From Sphingomonas sp. UV9 (lineage in GTDB: Bacteria; Pseudomonadota; Alphaproteobacteria; Sphingomonadales; Sphingomonadaceae), in assembly GCF_004101245.1 (NCBI RefSeq), contig NZ_SCIN01000001.1, positions 634,784-698,783 of the forward strand: DNA of 64,000 nt. The letters are read 5' to 3'. Below are positions 1 through 8,850 of this stretch, in pieces (position 1 is the stretch's first letter; every line of letters starts with the position of its first letter). Under the pieces are notes generated by a model that worked only from the letters and a program-made list of their open reading frames with translations, searched no databases and had not been told where the DNA came from. A program made the position numbers and the translations under genes.

Positions 1-603
1 CCGCGCGCGACCCTCGATCTCGAGCGGCCGCGCATCCTGCTGCTCACCGCGCATCCCTCGGCGCGCGTCGATTCGTCGATCGTCGGTGCGATCGAGCGCG
101 TCGGCGAATCACTCACTGCCGCCGGTGCCGCCGTTTCCCGCAAGCCCCCGCCGATCGACCTCGCCGCGCAACACACCGATTACATGCGGATGCTGGGCAT
201 CGCGATGACCCGCGGCGGGCCATCGCGCGACGGCAAGGTCGCGACGCTGTCGCACTGGTTCGACCTGCTCGATTCGCAGGCGCGGATGCAGCGGGCATGG
301 AACACGCTGTTCGAAGAGTTCGACGCGGTGATCGCGCCCGCCAGCGGCGTGAACGCCTTCCCGCACATTGCCGAGCGCAATGTCGCGCGACGCACGTTGT
401 CGATCGACGGCGACGACACCCCGTTCGGCGTCCAGTTCGCTTGGGCGGGTCTCGCCACCTTCCCCAATCTGCCCGCGACCAGCGTGCCCGTCGGAACCGA
501 CCCGCGCGGCCTGCCGATCGGCGTGCAGGTCATCACCAACCGTTACCGCGACCACGACGCGATCGCCGTCGCCGCGCTCGCCCACCGATTAAGCAGGAGC
601 TGA
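1..603 (+). CDS. Amidase signature family protein, C-terminal part (cut by window edge)
   Basis: The frame is open from base 1 and ends at TGA 601-603, so only about 200 C-terminal residues are present. The text resembles the C-terminal third of amidase-signature hydrolases: a segment of the form FDAVIAPAS, followed near the end by NLPATSVPVG and GLPIGVQVI, which form the end of the family's core. The Ser-Ser-Lys catalytic triad lies in the missing N-terminal part, so activity cannot be judged. Amidases of this family hydrolyse carboxamides in the cytosol. It lies 4 bases before the acyl-CoA dehydrogenase gene on the same strand, suggesting co-transcription with the acyl-CoA genes; its substrate is unknown. 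Confidence 0.85.
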   Translation, partial: PRATLDLERPRILLLTAHPSARVDSSIVGAIERVGESLTAAGAAVSRKPPPIDLAAQHTDYMRMLGIAMTRGGPSRDGKVATLSHWFDLLDSQARMQRAWNTLFEEFDAVIAPASGVNAFPHIAERNVARRTLSIDGDDTPFGVQFAWAGLATFPNLPATSVPVGTDPRGLPIGVQVITNRYRDHDAIAVAALAHRLSRS

Positions 604-607
604 TCCG

Positions 608-1789
608 ATGTCCGACCTCGACACTTTCCGGTCCGAAACCCGCGCCTGGCTCGCGGAAAACTGCCCGCCCGAGATGCGCAAGCCGGTGCGCTCGGAGGAC
701 GATGTCTGCTGGGGCGGGCGCCAGTTCAAGCCATCGTCTCCGGCGCAAAAGGACTGGCTCGACACGATGGCCGCCAAGGGCTGGACCGTCCCCGACTGGC
801 CTAAGGCCTATGGCGGCGGCGGGCTGTCGCCGGCCGAAACCAAGATCCTGCGCGAAGAAATGACGGCAATAAAGGCGCGCAACCCGCTCAACTCGTTCGG
901 GATCTCGATGCTCGGACCGGCGCTGCTGAAATACGGTACCGAGGAGCAGAAGCTCGATCACCTGACCAAGATCGCGCGCGGCGAGATCCGCTGGTGCCAG
1001 GGCTATTCCGAGCCGAATGCGGGCTCCGACCTTGCGGGACTCGCCACCTCGGCAGAGGACAAGGGCGACCATTATCTCGTCAACGGGCAGAAGGTGTGGA
1101 CGTCCTACGCCGACAAGGCCGACTGGATCTTCTGTCTCGTCCGTACCGACAAGACGAGCAAGCAGGGCGGGATCAGCTTCGTGCTGTTCGACATGGCCTC
1201 GCCCGGCGTGTCGACCAAGCCGATCCTGCTGATCAGCGGCAATTCGCCGTTCTGCGAGACGTTCTTCGACAATGTCGCGGTGCCCAAGATCAACCGCGTG
1301 TACGAGGAGAACAAGGGCTGGGACGTCGCGAAATATCTGCTCGGGCATGAGCGTGAGATGATCTCCGGCATGGGGCTGGCGTCGAGCGGCGGCAATCCGT
1401 TGATCGACGGCGCGATCGCCACCGTCGGGCTCGGGCATGACGGCCGGCTCGCGGATCCGTTGCTGCGCGCGTCGATCGCGGTGTTCGAGGTGCGCGCGAA
1501 GGCGTTCGGGGCGATGTCCGAGCGGTTCATCGACGAGCTCAAGGCCGGCAGGGCGCACCCCGCGCAGCCGAGCATGATGAAATATTACGGCACCGAGCTG
1601 AACAAGTCGCGGTACGAACTGATGATGGCGGCGGGCGGTTCGGACGCGCTCGAATGGGACAGCGAGCGCTCGCGCGGCGGTGCGATCCCACGATCGTGGC
1701 TGCGCACCAAGGCGAACTCGATCGAGGGCGGGACGAGCGAGATCCAGCTCAACATCATCGCCAAGCGCATCCTCGAACTGCCGGCCTGA
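608..1789 (+). CDS. Acyl-CoA dehydrogenase family protein (393 aa)
   Basis: This is a FAD-dependent acyl-CoA dehydrogenase, which introduces an alpha-beta double bond into acyl-CoA thioesters and passes electrons to ETF. Visible family features are the flavin-binding segment CQGYSEPNAGSDLA in the middle, a beta-domain, and the C-terminal IEGGTSEIQ motif that carries the usual catalytic Glu. The ATG at 608 is preceded by a purine-rich AGGAGCTGATCCG segment overlapping the stop of the amidase gene. Length is typical. A second, distinct acyl-CoA dehydrogenase lies 116 bases downstream, separated by an inverted repeat, and a TesB thioesterase follows. The acyl substrate cannot be read from sequence. 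Confidence 0.93.
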   Translation: MSDLDTFRSETRAWLAENCPPEMRKPVRSEDDVCWGGRQFKPSSPAQKDWLDTMAAKGWTVPDWPKAYGGGGLSPAETKILREEMTAIKARNPLNSFGISMLGPALLKYGTEEQKLDHLTKIARGEIRWCQGYSEPNAGSDLAGLATSAEDKGDHYLVNGQKVWTSYADKADWIFCLVRTDKTSKQGGISFVLFDMASPGVSTKPILLISGNSPFCETFFDNVAVPKINRVYEENKGWDVAKYLLGHEREMISGMGLASSGGNPLIDGAIATVGLGHDGRLADPLLRASIAVFEVRAKAFGAMSERFIDELKAGRAHPAQPSMMKYYGTELNKSRYELMMAAGGSDALEWDSERSRGGAIPRSWLRTKANSIEGGTSEIQLNIIAKRILELPA

Positions 1790-1801
1790 CCACACACGCT
1801 C

Positions 1802-1890
1802 CGTCACCCCGGGCTCGTTCCGGGGTCCACTCATCCACCAGCGCGTCGGAAACGAGGCGCGGTGGACCCCGGAACAAGTCCGGGGTGACG
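1802..1890. repeat. Intergenic inverted repeat, family A (GTCACCCCGG / CCGGGGTGAC)
   Basis: Left arm 1802-1830 and right arm 1862-1890 are near-perfect inverted copies, each built around CACCCCGG..GTTCCGGGGTCCAC. The same element appears at 48868-48964. The two arms can form a long hairpin between the two acyl-CoA dehydrogenase genes. It is probably a REP-like dispersed palindrome of the genome; it has no T-run typical of an intrinsic terminator. Confidence 0.8.
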
Positions 1891-1905
1891 AACAGGATTT
1901 GATCG

Positions 1906-3033
1906 ATGCCACTCTACCTAGACGACGACCAGACCGTCCTGCAGGACACGATCCGCGATTTCGTCGCCGAACACGCGCCCGTCAGCCACATGCGGTCCTT
2001 GCGCGACGCCGACGACGCAACCGGTTTCTCGCGCGACCTGTGGAAGCAGTTCGCGGAAATGGGCTTCACCGGCGTCCTGATCGGCGAAGACCAGGGCGGG
2101 CTCGGGCTCGGCCATGTCGAAGCGGGCGTGGTGCTCGAGGAAATCGGCCGCAACCTGTCCCCCTCCCCGTTCCTCTCCACCGCGGTCGCCGCCGTCGAGG
2201 CGCTGAAGGGTACAGGCCTGGCCGAACGCTGGTTCCCCGGCATCATCGCCGGCGACACCGTGGCGGCACTCGCGATCGACGAAGCCGCCAAGCACCGCGA
2301 CACCGTGGCGATGAAGGCCGAACGCTCGGGCAACGGCTTCAAGCTGACCGGCGCCAAGCGCTTCGTCACGCACGGCCACACCGCCGACCTGATCATCGTC
2401 ACCGCCCGCACCGCCGGATCTGACGACGACAAGGACGGCATCACGCTGTTCGCAGTGCCGAAGGACGTCGCCGGGCTGACCGCGACCGCCGAACGCCTCG
2501 CCGACGCGAGCCTCGCCGCCCGCCTCGAGTTCGACGGCGTCGAGGTCGATGCGGATGCGGTGATCGGCGAAGTCGACGCGGGCCGCACCCCGCTCGACCG
2601 CCTCCTGCGCGCAGGCCGGACCGGCGCGGCGGCGGAACTGCTCGGCGTCGGCGGCGGCGCGATGGATATGACGGTCGGCTATATGAAGCAGCGCAAGCAG
2701 TTCGGCACGCTGATCGGCAGCTTCCAGGCACTCCAGCACCGCGCCGCGCATCTGTATTCGGAAATGGAAGTCGCCCGCGCTGCGGTCCTCAAGGCGCAAC
2801 AGCTGCTCGACCAGAACAGCGACCGCGCCGACGAAGCCGTCTCGGTGGCCAAGGCGATGACTGCGCTGGCGACGACGCTCAGCGTCCAGGAGGGCATACA
2901 GATGCACGGCGGCATCGGCATGACCGACGAATACGACATCGGTTTCTACATGAAGCGCGCGCGCGTGCTCGCCGAGATGTTCGGCGATGCGAATTTCCAC
3001 GCGGATCGGCTGGCCATCGCCGCAGGGTATTGA
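1906..3033 (+). CDS. Acyl-CoA dehydrogenase family protein (375 aa)
   Basis: This is a second acyl-CoA dehydrogenase, diverged from the one just upstream. It keeps the N-terminal helical domain, the arginine-rich YMKQRKQFG segment of the C-terminal helical domain and the MHGGIGMTDEYDI ending, but the position of the usual flavin motif YSE..AGSD is not conserved (AIDEAAKHRD instead). Family knowledge: adjacent unequal acyl-CoA dehydrogenase genes in actinobacteria and proteobacteria often encode the two subunits of a heterotetrameric enzyme, one of them with a degenerate active site. That is an inference here; it could also be a separate homomeric enzyme. The ATG at 1906 is preceded by AGGA. 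Confidence 0.9.
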   Translation: MPLYLDDDQTVLQDTIRDFVAEHAPVSHMRSLRDADDATGFSRDLWKQFAEMGFTGVLIGEDQGGLGLGHVEAGVVLEEIGRNLSPSPFLSTAVAAVEALKGTGLAERWFPGIIAGDTVAALAIDEAAKHRDTVAMKAERSGNGFKLTGAKRFVTHGHTADLIIVTARTAGSDDDKDGITLFAVPKDVAGLTATAERLADASLAARLEFDGVEVDADAVIGEVDAGRTPLDRLLRAGRTGAAAELLGVGGGAMDMTVGYMKQRKQFGTLIGSFQALQHRAAHLYSEMEVARAAVLKAQQLLDQNSDRADEAVSVAKAMTALATTLSVQEGIQMHGGIGMTDEYDIGFYMKRARVLAEMFGDANFHADRLAIAAGY

Positions 3034-3044
3034 CCGTGGGGTGT

Positions 3045-3096
3045 ACCCCCGCGAAGGCGGGGGCCCAGTCTGGGCGTCCGCCTTCGCGGGTGAACA
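3045..3096. repeat. Intergenic palindromic repeat, family B, forming the tesB leader
   Basis: The sequence CCCCCGCGAAGGCGGGGGCC, then CAGTCTGGGC, then CGCCTTCGCGGGTGAACAT forms a hairpin with arms around CGCGAAGGCG and CGCCTTCGCG. Very similar copies lie at 8786-8836 and 22546-22600, and a variant at 63323-63426. Here it ends directly before the GGAGG ribosome-binding site of the thioesterase gene, so the palindrome is part of that gene's 5' region. Confidence 0.8.
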
Positions 3097-3106
3097 TGGA
3101 GGTCCG

Positions 3107-3994
3107 ATGCCTGCTGAAAATGCCGAAGTAACGCCCGAAGCGCTCGCCCAAGGTCTCGTCGACCTCCTCGAAATCGAGGAAGTCGACACCGATCTCTATG
3201 TCGGCAAGCGCCAGCCCGGCGGCGTCGGTCGCGTGTTCGGTGGCCAGGTCATCGCGCAAGCCCTGCAAGCCGCGCAGCGTTCGACCGAAGCCCCCAAGGC
3301 CGCGCACTCGCTCCACGCCTATTTCATGCGCCCCGGCAACGAGGACTATCCGATCGTCTACCGCGTCGTCCGCGATTTCGAGGGCCGCAGCTTTGCCACC
3401 CGCCGCGTGATCGCGATGCAGAAGGGCCAGCCGATCCTCAACATGGCGGCCTCGTTCCAGATGCCGGAAGAGGGCCTGCACCACCAGCACGCGATGCCCG
3501 ACGTGCCCGCGCCCGAAACCCTGCGTTCCGACCGCGACCTGCGGCTCGAGAATATCGACGGCATCCCCGAGAAATTCCGCGCGCATATGCTGCGGTGGCG
3601 GCCGATCGAGGTGCGTCCGGTCAACCCGCGCAGCTGGATCGATCCCGTCCCGCAGGAGCCGCACTACGCCAATTGGTTCCGCCTGGTCGCGCCGATCGGC
3701 GACGATCCGGCGATGCACCGCGCGGTTCTTGCCTACGCGTCGGACATGGCACTGCTCGGCACCGCGCTGCTGCCGCACGGCAAGAACTGGATCACGCCGG
3801 GGCTACAGACCGCCAGCCTCGACCATTCGCTCTGGCTGCACGAGGATTTCCGCGCCGACGACTGGCTGCTCTACGCGTGCGACAGCCCGTGGTCGGGCCA
3901 CGCCCGCGGCTTCAACCGCGGCAAGATCTTCGCGCGAGACGGTCGCCTCGTCGCCAGCGTGGCGCAGGAAGGGCTGATCCGGATGCGCCAGTAA
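3107..3994 (+). CDS. tesB: Acyl-CoA thioesterase II (TesB)
   Basis: TesB-type double hot-dog thioesterase, which hydrolyses medium- and long-chain acyl-CoA to free fatty acid and CoA in the cytosol. The start at 3107 was chosen because GGAGG sits just upstream and the protein then begins where TesB proteins begin; the frame is open further upstream only through the repeat. Visible landmarks include GGVGRVFGGQVIAQAL near the N-terminus, the YASDMALLGT segment with the catalytic Asp, LDHSLWLH, and SVAQEGLIR near the C-terminus with the catalytic Gln; these match the Asp/Thr/Gln triad region of E. coli TesB. The 295-aa length is typical. It fits beta-oxidation overflow together with the preceding dehydrogenases. 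Confidence 0.95.
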   Translation: MPAENAEVTPEALAQGLVDLLEIEEVDTDLYVGKRQPGGVGRVFGGQVIAQALQAAQRSTEAPKAAHSLHAYFMRPGNEDYPIVYRVVRDFEGRSFATRRVIAMQKGQPILNMAASFQMPEEGLHHQHAMPDVPAPETLRSDRDLRLENIDGIPEKFRAHMLRWRPIEVRPVNPRSWIDPVPQEPHYANWFRLVAPIGDDPAMHRAVLAYASDMALLGTALLPHGKNWITPGLQTASLDHSLWLHEDFRADDWLLYACDSPWSGHARGFNRGKIFARDGRLVASVAQEGLIRMRQ

Positions 3995-4003
3995 CCCGCG
4001 CGG

Positions 4004-5686
4004 TTACTTGCGCACCCAGACCTTCTCGCCGCCGATCCACGTCTCCTGCACGACGGTGGCGCGCAGGTCGGTCGGCGACGCCATCGTCGGATCACGGTCG
4101 ACGATGATGAAGTCCGCACGCTGCCCCGGCGCGAGTGCACCGAATTGCTTCTCGGCAAACCCGGCATACGCGGCCGCACCCGTCATCGCCCACCACGCCT
4201 GTTCGCGCGTGACCAGTTCCTGCGGCTGCCACCCGCCCTGCGGTTGCCCCTCGGCATCCTGCCGCGTGAACGCTGCCGCCCAGGTCGCGAACGGATCGGG
4301 CTTCTCGACCGGGAAGTCCGTGCCGAACGCAAGCTTCGCGCCGTTGGTCAGCATCGATTTCCAAGCGTAGGCGCCCGCCAGCCGGTTCGGCCCGAGCCGC
4401 GCCTCGGCCATCGTCCGGTCGCTGGTCGCATGCGTCGGCTGCATCGAGGCGATCGTGCCGAACTTGCCGAACCGCGGCAGGTCGACCGGATCGACGACCT
4501 GCGCATGCTCGATCCGCCAGCGGCGATCACCGGTATAGGTCTCGCTCTCGACCTGGATCGCGTCGAGCACCATCTGGTTGGCCTTGTCGCCGATCGCATG
4601 GACCGCGACCTGATAGCCGTCCATCGCCGCCCGGCTCATCTGGTTCTGGAGCTGGTCGTCGGTCACGAAACCGAGCCCCGACTGGCCGGGCGCATCGGCA
4701 TAGGGCTTCAACAGCCACGCGCCGCGCGAACCGAGCGCGCCGTCGGCGTACAGCTTCACGCCGCCCATCCGCAGGCGGTCGTTGTACAGCCACGGCGTCG
4801 GCCCCTTGCCGCCGATCCGGCTCGCGGTCTCGACGCCCAGCGCATAGCTCATGATCCGGACACGAAGCCCGCCGATATCCGCCATCCGGCGATAGGTCAG
4901 CCAGTCGTCGAGCGTGGTGCCCATGTCGGCGACCGCGGTGACGCCGTAGCGCAGCAGGATGCTCTGCGCGGTCAGGAAGGCGGCATCGCGCTCCTTGGGG
5001 AGCGGCTGCGGGACGACCTTCTCGATCAACGCCTGCGCGCCATCGACGAACACGCCCGCGGGCGCGCCGCCGGTCTTCTCGATGCGACCACCTGCCGGAG
5101 ATACGGTCGCGCCGGTGACGCCGGCCTCGCGCATGGCCTCGCGGTTCGCCCAACCGGCATGACCGTCGGCACGCGACAGCCAGATCGGGTGCCCGCCCGA
5201 TACCGAGTCGAGATCAGCGGCGGTCGGGAAGCGACCCAGCCCCCAGGCCTCCTGGTTCCAGCCGCGCCCGATCACCCACTTCCGGTCGGGATTGGCGGCG
5301 ACATACGCCGCGATCCTCGATTTCGCCTCTTCGAGCGACTTGGTCATCGACAGGTCGAGCGAGAGCGCGCCGAAACCCATCTCGATCACATGGCCATGCG
5401 CATCGACAAAGCCCGGCAGCACCGTCTTGCCGCCCATGTCGATCCGCCAGTCGTACAGCGGCTTGCCGGCGTTCTTCTTCAATTCCTTGCGGCTGAGCTT
5501 GGGCGCTTCCTCGCCGGGCGGCACGAGCCGCGTGACGCGACCGTCCTTGTCGATCAGGATCGCCTTGAAGTGGATCACGCGACCGCCATCGGCGACGGTG
5601 ATCCCGTTGACGTTGTCGACGATTCCGTCGGCCAGTGCGGGGGTCGAGAGCAGCGCGATCGCGGCTGCGGAAAGCATCAGACGCAT
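4004..5686 (-). CDS. Exported amidohydrolase, YtcJ/ExoY-like family (amidohydrolase_3)
   Basis: The start at 5686 gives a signal peptide (MRLMLSAAAIALLSTPALA) followed by a metal-dependent amidohydrolase of 560 aa in total, so the enzyme should act in the periplasm. Metal-binding and active-site landmarks are DAHGHVIEMG (HxH), SRADGHAGWANR, GALGSRGAW, AVHAIGDKAN, RIEHAQVV and FGTDFPVEKPDP. The ATG shares one base with the TGA of the upstream reductase gene (TGATG), so the two are translationally coupled. Family members hydrolyse C-N bonds in imides, amides or ring compounds; the substrate is not predictable. Confidence 0.9.
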   Translation of the reverse strand: MRLMLSAAAIALLSTPALADGIVDNVNGITVADGGRVIHFKAILIDKDGRVTRLVPPGEEAPKLSRKELKKNAGKPLYDWRIDMGGKTVLPGFVDAHGHVIEMGFGALSLDLSMTKSLEEAKSRIAAYVAANPDRKWVIGRGWNQEAWGLGRFPTAADLDSVSGGHPIWLSRADGHAGWANREAMREAGVTGATVSPAGGRIEKTGGAPAGVFVDGAQALIEKVVPQPLPKERDAAFLTAQSILLRYGVTAVADMGTTLDDWLTYRRMADIGGLRVRIMSYALGVETASRIGGKGPTPWLYNDRLRMGGVKLYADGALGSRGAWLLKPYADAPGQSGLGFVTDDQLQNQMSRAAMDGYQVAVHAIGDKANQMVLDAIQVESETYTGDRRWRIEHAQVVDPVDLPRFGKFGTIASMQPTHATSDRTMAEARLGPNRLAGAYAWKSMLTNGAKLAFGTDFPVEKPDPFATWAAAFTRQDAEGQPQGGWQPQELVTREQAWWAMTGAAAYAGFAEKQFGALAPGQRADFIIVDRDPTMASPTDLRATVVQETWIGGEKVWVRK

Positions 5687-6540
5687 CACTTCGGCAATCT
5701 CCGTACCAGCGCGCTCGTATCCTGGCGCGCGCCACCCATCGCCTGCACATCGGCGTAGAATTGATCCACCAGCGCGGCGACCGGCAGCACCGCACCGTTG
5801 CGCCGCGCCTCGTCCAGCGCCAGCCCGAGATCCTTGCGCATCCAGTCGACCGCGAACCCGAAGTCGAACTCCTCCTTCGCCATCGTCGGCCAGCGATTGA
5901 CCATCTGCCAGCTCTGCGCCGCGCCGCCCGAGATCGCCTCGAGCACCTTGTCGAGATCGAGCCCCGCCACCTGCGCAAACCGGATCGCTTCGGCGACCCC
6001 CTGGATCACCCCGGCGATCGCGATCTGGTTGCACATCTTGGTGGTCTGGCCAGCGCCGGCCTCGCCGACATGGACGATCCGCGCCGCATAGGCCTGCATG
6101 AACGGTTCGGCCTTCGCCATCGCCTCGGCCGAGCCGCCGCACATGATCGAGAGCTTGCCGTTCTCCGCGCCCGCCTGGCCGCCCGATACCGGCGCGTCGA
6201 CCACCAAGGCCCGCTCGCCGGCCAACCGCCGCGCGATCGAGGCGGAAACGGTGGTGTGATCGACGAACACCGCGTCGTCGCGTATCGCCGCGAACGCACC
6301 GTCCTCGCCTAAAGTGACCAGGGCCAGATCGTCGTCATTCCCGACGCACGCGAACACCGCCTCGGCATCCTTGGCCGCCGCGGCCGGCGTGTCCGCGACC
6401 GAGCCGCCATATTTATCGGCCCACGCCAACGCCTTGGCCTGCGTCCGGTTATAGACCGTGACGTCGTGCCCTGCCGCGACGAGATGCCCCGCCATCGGCG
6501 CGCCCATGACGCCGGTTCCGATGAATGCCAGTTTTGCCAT
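5686..6540 (-). CDS. NAD(P)-dependent beta-hydroxyacid dehydrogenase (3-hydroxyisobutyrate dehydrogenase family)
   Basis: N-terminal Rossmann motif FIGTGVMGAPMAGHL, the central signature PVSGGQAGAENGKLSIMCGG, and GAGQTTKMCNQ with the conserved catalytic Lys identify the beta-hydroxyacid dehydrogenase superfamily (3-hydroxyisobutyrate, tartronate-semialdehyde and related enzymes). The start at 6540 (MAKLAFIG) was preferred; an in-frame ATG at 6552 would add four residues (MRGA). Length is normal at 284 aa. It overlaps the downstream amidohydrolase by one base and diverges from the threonine ammonia-lyase 56 bases away. The exact hydroxyacid is not determinable; valine catabolism is one possibility. 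Confidence 0.9.
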   Translation of the reverse strand: MAKLAFIGTGVMGAPMAGHLVAAGHDVTVYNRTQAKALAWADKYGGSVADTPAAAAKDAEAVFACVGNDDDLALVTLGEDGAFAAIRDDAVFVDHTTVSASIARRLAGERALVVDAPVSGGQAGAENGKLSIMCGGSAEAMAKAEPFMQAYAARIVHVGEAGAGQTTKMCNQIAIAGVIQGVAEAIRFAQVAGLDLDKVLEAISGGAAQSWQMVNRWPTMAKEEFDFGFAVDWMRKDLGLALDEARRNGAVLPVAALVDQFYADVQAMGGARQDTSALVRRLPK

Positions 6541-6596
6541 AGCCCCGCGCATAAGCGGTGTTCCCCCGTTGCGCCAGATGGTCTAGCGGGGCGATC

Positions 6597-7856
6597 ATGG
6601 CTACCCAGGCTGCCGTAGCGGCGCTCACCCTTCCCGTGTCTCTCGACGACGTCCACGCCGCGCATGCACGCATTCGCGAGTCGATCGTCCGCACGCCGAC
6701 GCTGATCAGCCGCACGCTCAGCCAGATGACCGGCGCCACGGTGTATCTGAAGTTCGAGAACCTCCAGTTTACCGCGGCGTACAAGGAACGCGGCGCGCTC
6801 AACACGCTGTTGCAACTGTCGCCGGAAGCCTGTGCGAAGGGGGTCATCGCCGCCTCGGCCGGCAATCATGCGCAAGGCCTCGCCTTTCACGCCAACCGGC
6901 TCGGCATTCCCGCGACGATCGTGATGCCGATCAACACGCCCACCGTGAAGGTCATGCAGACCGAAGGCCACGGCGCCAACGTCGTGTTGCACGGCGAGAC
7001 GTTCGACGCGGCCTATGCGCATGCCCGGATCCTCGAGGGCGAGTGCGGCTTCACCTTCGTCCACCCGTTCGACGACCCGCGCGTCATCGCCGGCCAGGGT
7101 ACGGTCGCGATCGAGATGCTCGAAGACGTGCCGCAGATCGACACGCTGGTGATCCCGATCGGCGGCGGCGGCCTGATCTCGGGCATGTCGACGGTCGCGA
7201 AGGCCACAAGCCAGCAGCCCGGCGGGCACCCGATCGAGATCGTCGGGGTCCAGGCCGAGCTGTTCCCGTCAATGTACAACCGCATCAACGGCACGGACAT
7301 GCCATGTGCGGGCGATACGCTCGCCGAGGGCATCGCGGTCAAGGAGCCGGGCGCGATCACGTCGAAGATCGTCGCCAGCCTGGTCGACGAGATCCTGCTG
7401 GTCAGCGAACGCAGCCTCGAGGAATCGGTCAGCCTGCTGCTCCAGATCGAGAAGACCGTGGTCGAGGGGGCCGGTGCCGCAGGGCTCGCCGCATTACTCT
7501 CGCACCCGGGGCGGTTCGCGGGAAAGACCGTCGGCATCGTGCTGTGCGGCGGCAATATCGACACGCGCCTGCTTGCCAACGTGCTGCTCCGCGATCTCGC
7601 ACGCTCGGGCCGTCTCGCACGGCTGCGCATCCGCTTGCAGGACAAGCCCGGCGCGCTGTTCCACGTCGCGCGCATCTTCGACCAGGAGCGCGTCAACATC
7701 ATCGAGATCTATCACCAGCGCGTCTTCACGACGCTGCCGGCGAAAGGCCTGATCACCGACATCGAATGCGAACTTCGCGACCGCGCGCATCTCGACCGGC
7801 TGGTGGGCGCACTCCGCGCCGGTGGGTATGAGACGTCGACCGTCGAACTCGCCTGA
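6597..7856 (+). CDS. Threonine ammonia-lyase (PLP-dependent, with ACT domain)
   Basis: Converts L-threonine to 2-oxobutanoate and ammonia in the cytosol. The PLP fold is shown by AAYKERGALN (Schiff-base Lys), SAGNHAQGLAFHA and the phosphate-binding GGGGLISGMS. The C-terminal part from about residue 335 (LRIRLQDKPGALFHVARIF) is an ACT-type regulatory domain, giving the 400-420 aa short form. Start 6597 was chosen because the protein then begins like its relatives; the frame extends upstream to 6558. It could serve isoleucine synthesis or catabolism; no neighbour decides between these. Confidence 0.93.
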   Translation: MATQAAVAALTLPVSLDDVHAAHARIRESIVRTPTLISRTLSQMTGATVYLKFENLQFTAAYKERGALNTLLQLSPEACAKGVIAASAGNHAQGLAFHANRLGIPATIVMPINTPTVKVMQTEGHGANVVLHGETFDAAYAHARILEGECGFTFVHPFDDPRVIAGQGTVAIEMLEDVPQIDTLVIPIGGGGLISGMSTVAKATSQQPGGHPIEIVGVQAELFPSMYNRINGTDMPCAGDTLAEGIAVKEPGAITSKIVASLVDEILLVSERSLEESVSLLLQIEKTVVEGAGAAGLAALLSHPGRFAGKTVGIVLCGGNIDTRLLANVLLRDLARSGRLARLRIRLQDKPGALFHVARIFDQERVNIIEIYHQRVFTTLPAKGLITDIECELRDRAHLDRLVGALRAGGYETSTVELA

Positions 7857-7997
7857 TCATCAGGGCTATAATCCTGGCGGCGCGGTAATTTACGCCGTTA
7901 ACGCTGTATCGTGGTAAACCCGCTTTTCAGTAGCGTGTGATACGACCATATGTCGAAAACGCGGCTCCCCGCGCCTGCCTGAAGGACATTTGGTTCG

Positions 7998-8774
7998 GTG
8001 ACTGCGCCTTTTCGTTTTCCGCGCTTCTTCGTCACGAGTCCGTCCCCGTGCCCCTATCTGCCGGGCCGGCAGGAGCGCAAGGTGTTCACCGAACTGACCG
8101 GGCCGCATGCCGGCGAGCTGAACGACGCGCTCGGGCGGATCGGCTTTCGTCGCAGCCAGGGCGTGGCGTATCGGCCGTCCTGCGCGGGTTGTACGGCCTG
8201 TGTGTCGGTCCGGATCGTCGCGGGCGAGTTCGTGCGCAATACGACGCAGCGCAAGTTGCTGCGACGGCACGGCGATATCGAGATCACCGCCTGCAAGGCC
8301 TGGGCCACGGACGAGCAGTTCCAGTTGCTCCGGCGCTATCTCGGCGCGCGCCATCCGGGCGGCGGCATGGCGGGCATGGACGAGGACGACTATGCCGACA
8401 TGATCGAGCATTCGCCGGTCAATTCGCTGATCGTCGAATATCGCGAGCCCGGCGAGAACGGCGCGCAGGGGCGGCTGATCGGCGCGTGCCTGACCGACCG
8501 CCAGGCTGACGGGTTGTCGATGGTCTACAGCTTCTTCGCCGCCGACGATGCGAGCCGGCCGGGGCTCGGCAATTTCATCATCCTCGACCACATCCTCCGA
8601 GCGCGCGATGCCGGACTGCCGTTCGTCTATCTCGGCTATTGGGTGAAGGGCTCCCCGCGGATGGAGTACAAGACGCGGTACCGGCCGCTGGAGGTGTTGG
8701 GTCCGGCTGGATGGCGGCGGCTGACGGAGGCGGATCTGGTGACGCAAGCGGAACGCGTTGCGGCACTGGCGTAA
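7998..8774 (+). CDS. bpt: Aspartate/glutamate leucyltransferase Bpt (arginyl-tRNA-protein transferase family)
   Basis: Transfers Leu from Leu-tRNA to N-terminal Asp or Glu of proteins, creating substrates for the ClpS/ClpAP N-end-rule pathway. Family features: N-terminal [17 protein letters not shown], the cysteine-rich [15 protein letters not shown] segment, and C-terminal [20 protein letters not shown]. It starts with GTG at 7998, preceded by GAAGGA. Its 258 aa are typical. It is monocistronic in appearance; a family B repeat follows. Confidence 0.95.
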   Translation: MTAPFRFPRFFVTSPSPCPYLPGRQERKVFTELTGPHAGELNDALGRIGFRRSQGVAYRPSCAGCTACVSVRIVAGEFVRNTTQRKLLRRHGDIEITACKAWATDEQFQLLRRYLGARHPGGGMAGMDEDDYADMIEHSPVNSLIVEYREPGENGAQGRLIGACLTDRQADGLSMVYSFFAADDASRPGLGNFIILDHILRARDAGLPFVYLGYWVKGSPRMEYKTRYRPLEVLGPAGWRRLTEADLVTQAERVAALA

Positions 8775-8785
8775 TCTGCTTCTTG

Positions 8786-8836
8786 TTCTCCCGTGAGGGC
8801 GGGAGCCCAGACTGGGTCTCCGCCTCCTCGGGGAAA
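8786..8836. repeat. Intergenic palindromic repeat, family B
   Basis: A copy of the element seen at 3045-3096 and 22546-22600 (GGGCGGGAGCCCAGACTGGG core flanked by arms). It sits between the convergent ends of bpt and the transglutaminase-like gene, where it may also limit read-through. Confidence 0.7.
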
Positions 8837-8850
8837 CAAATCCTCAGCGC

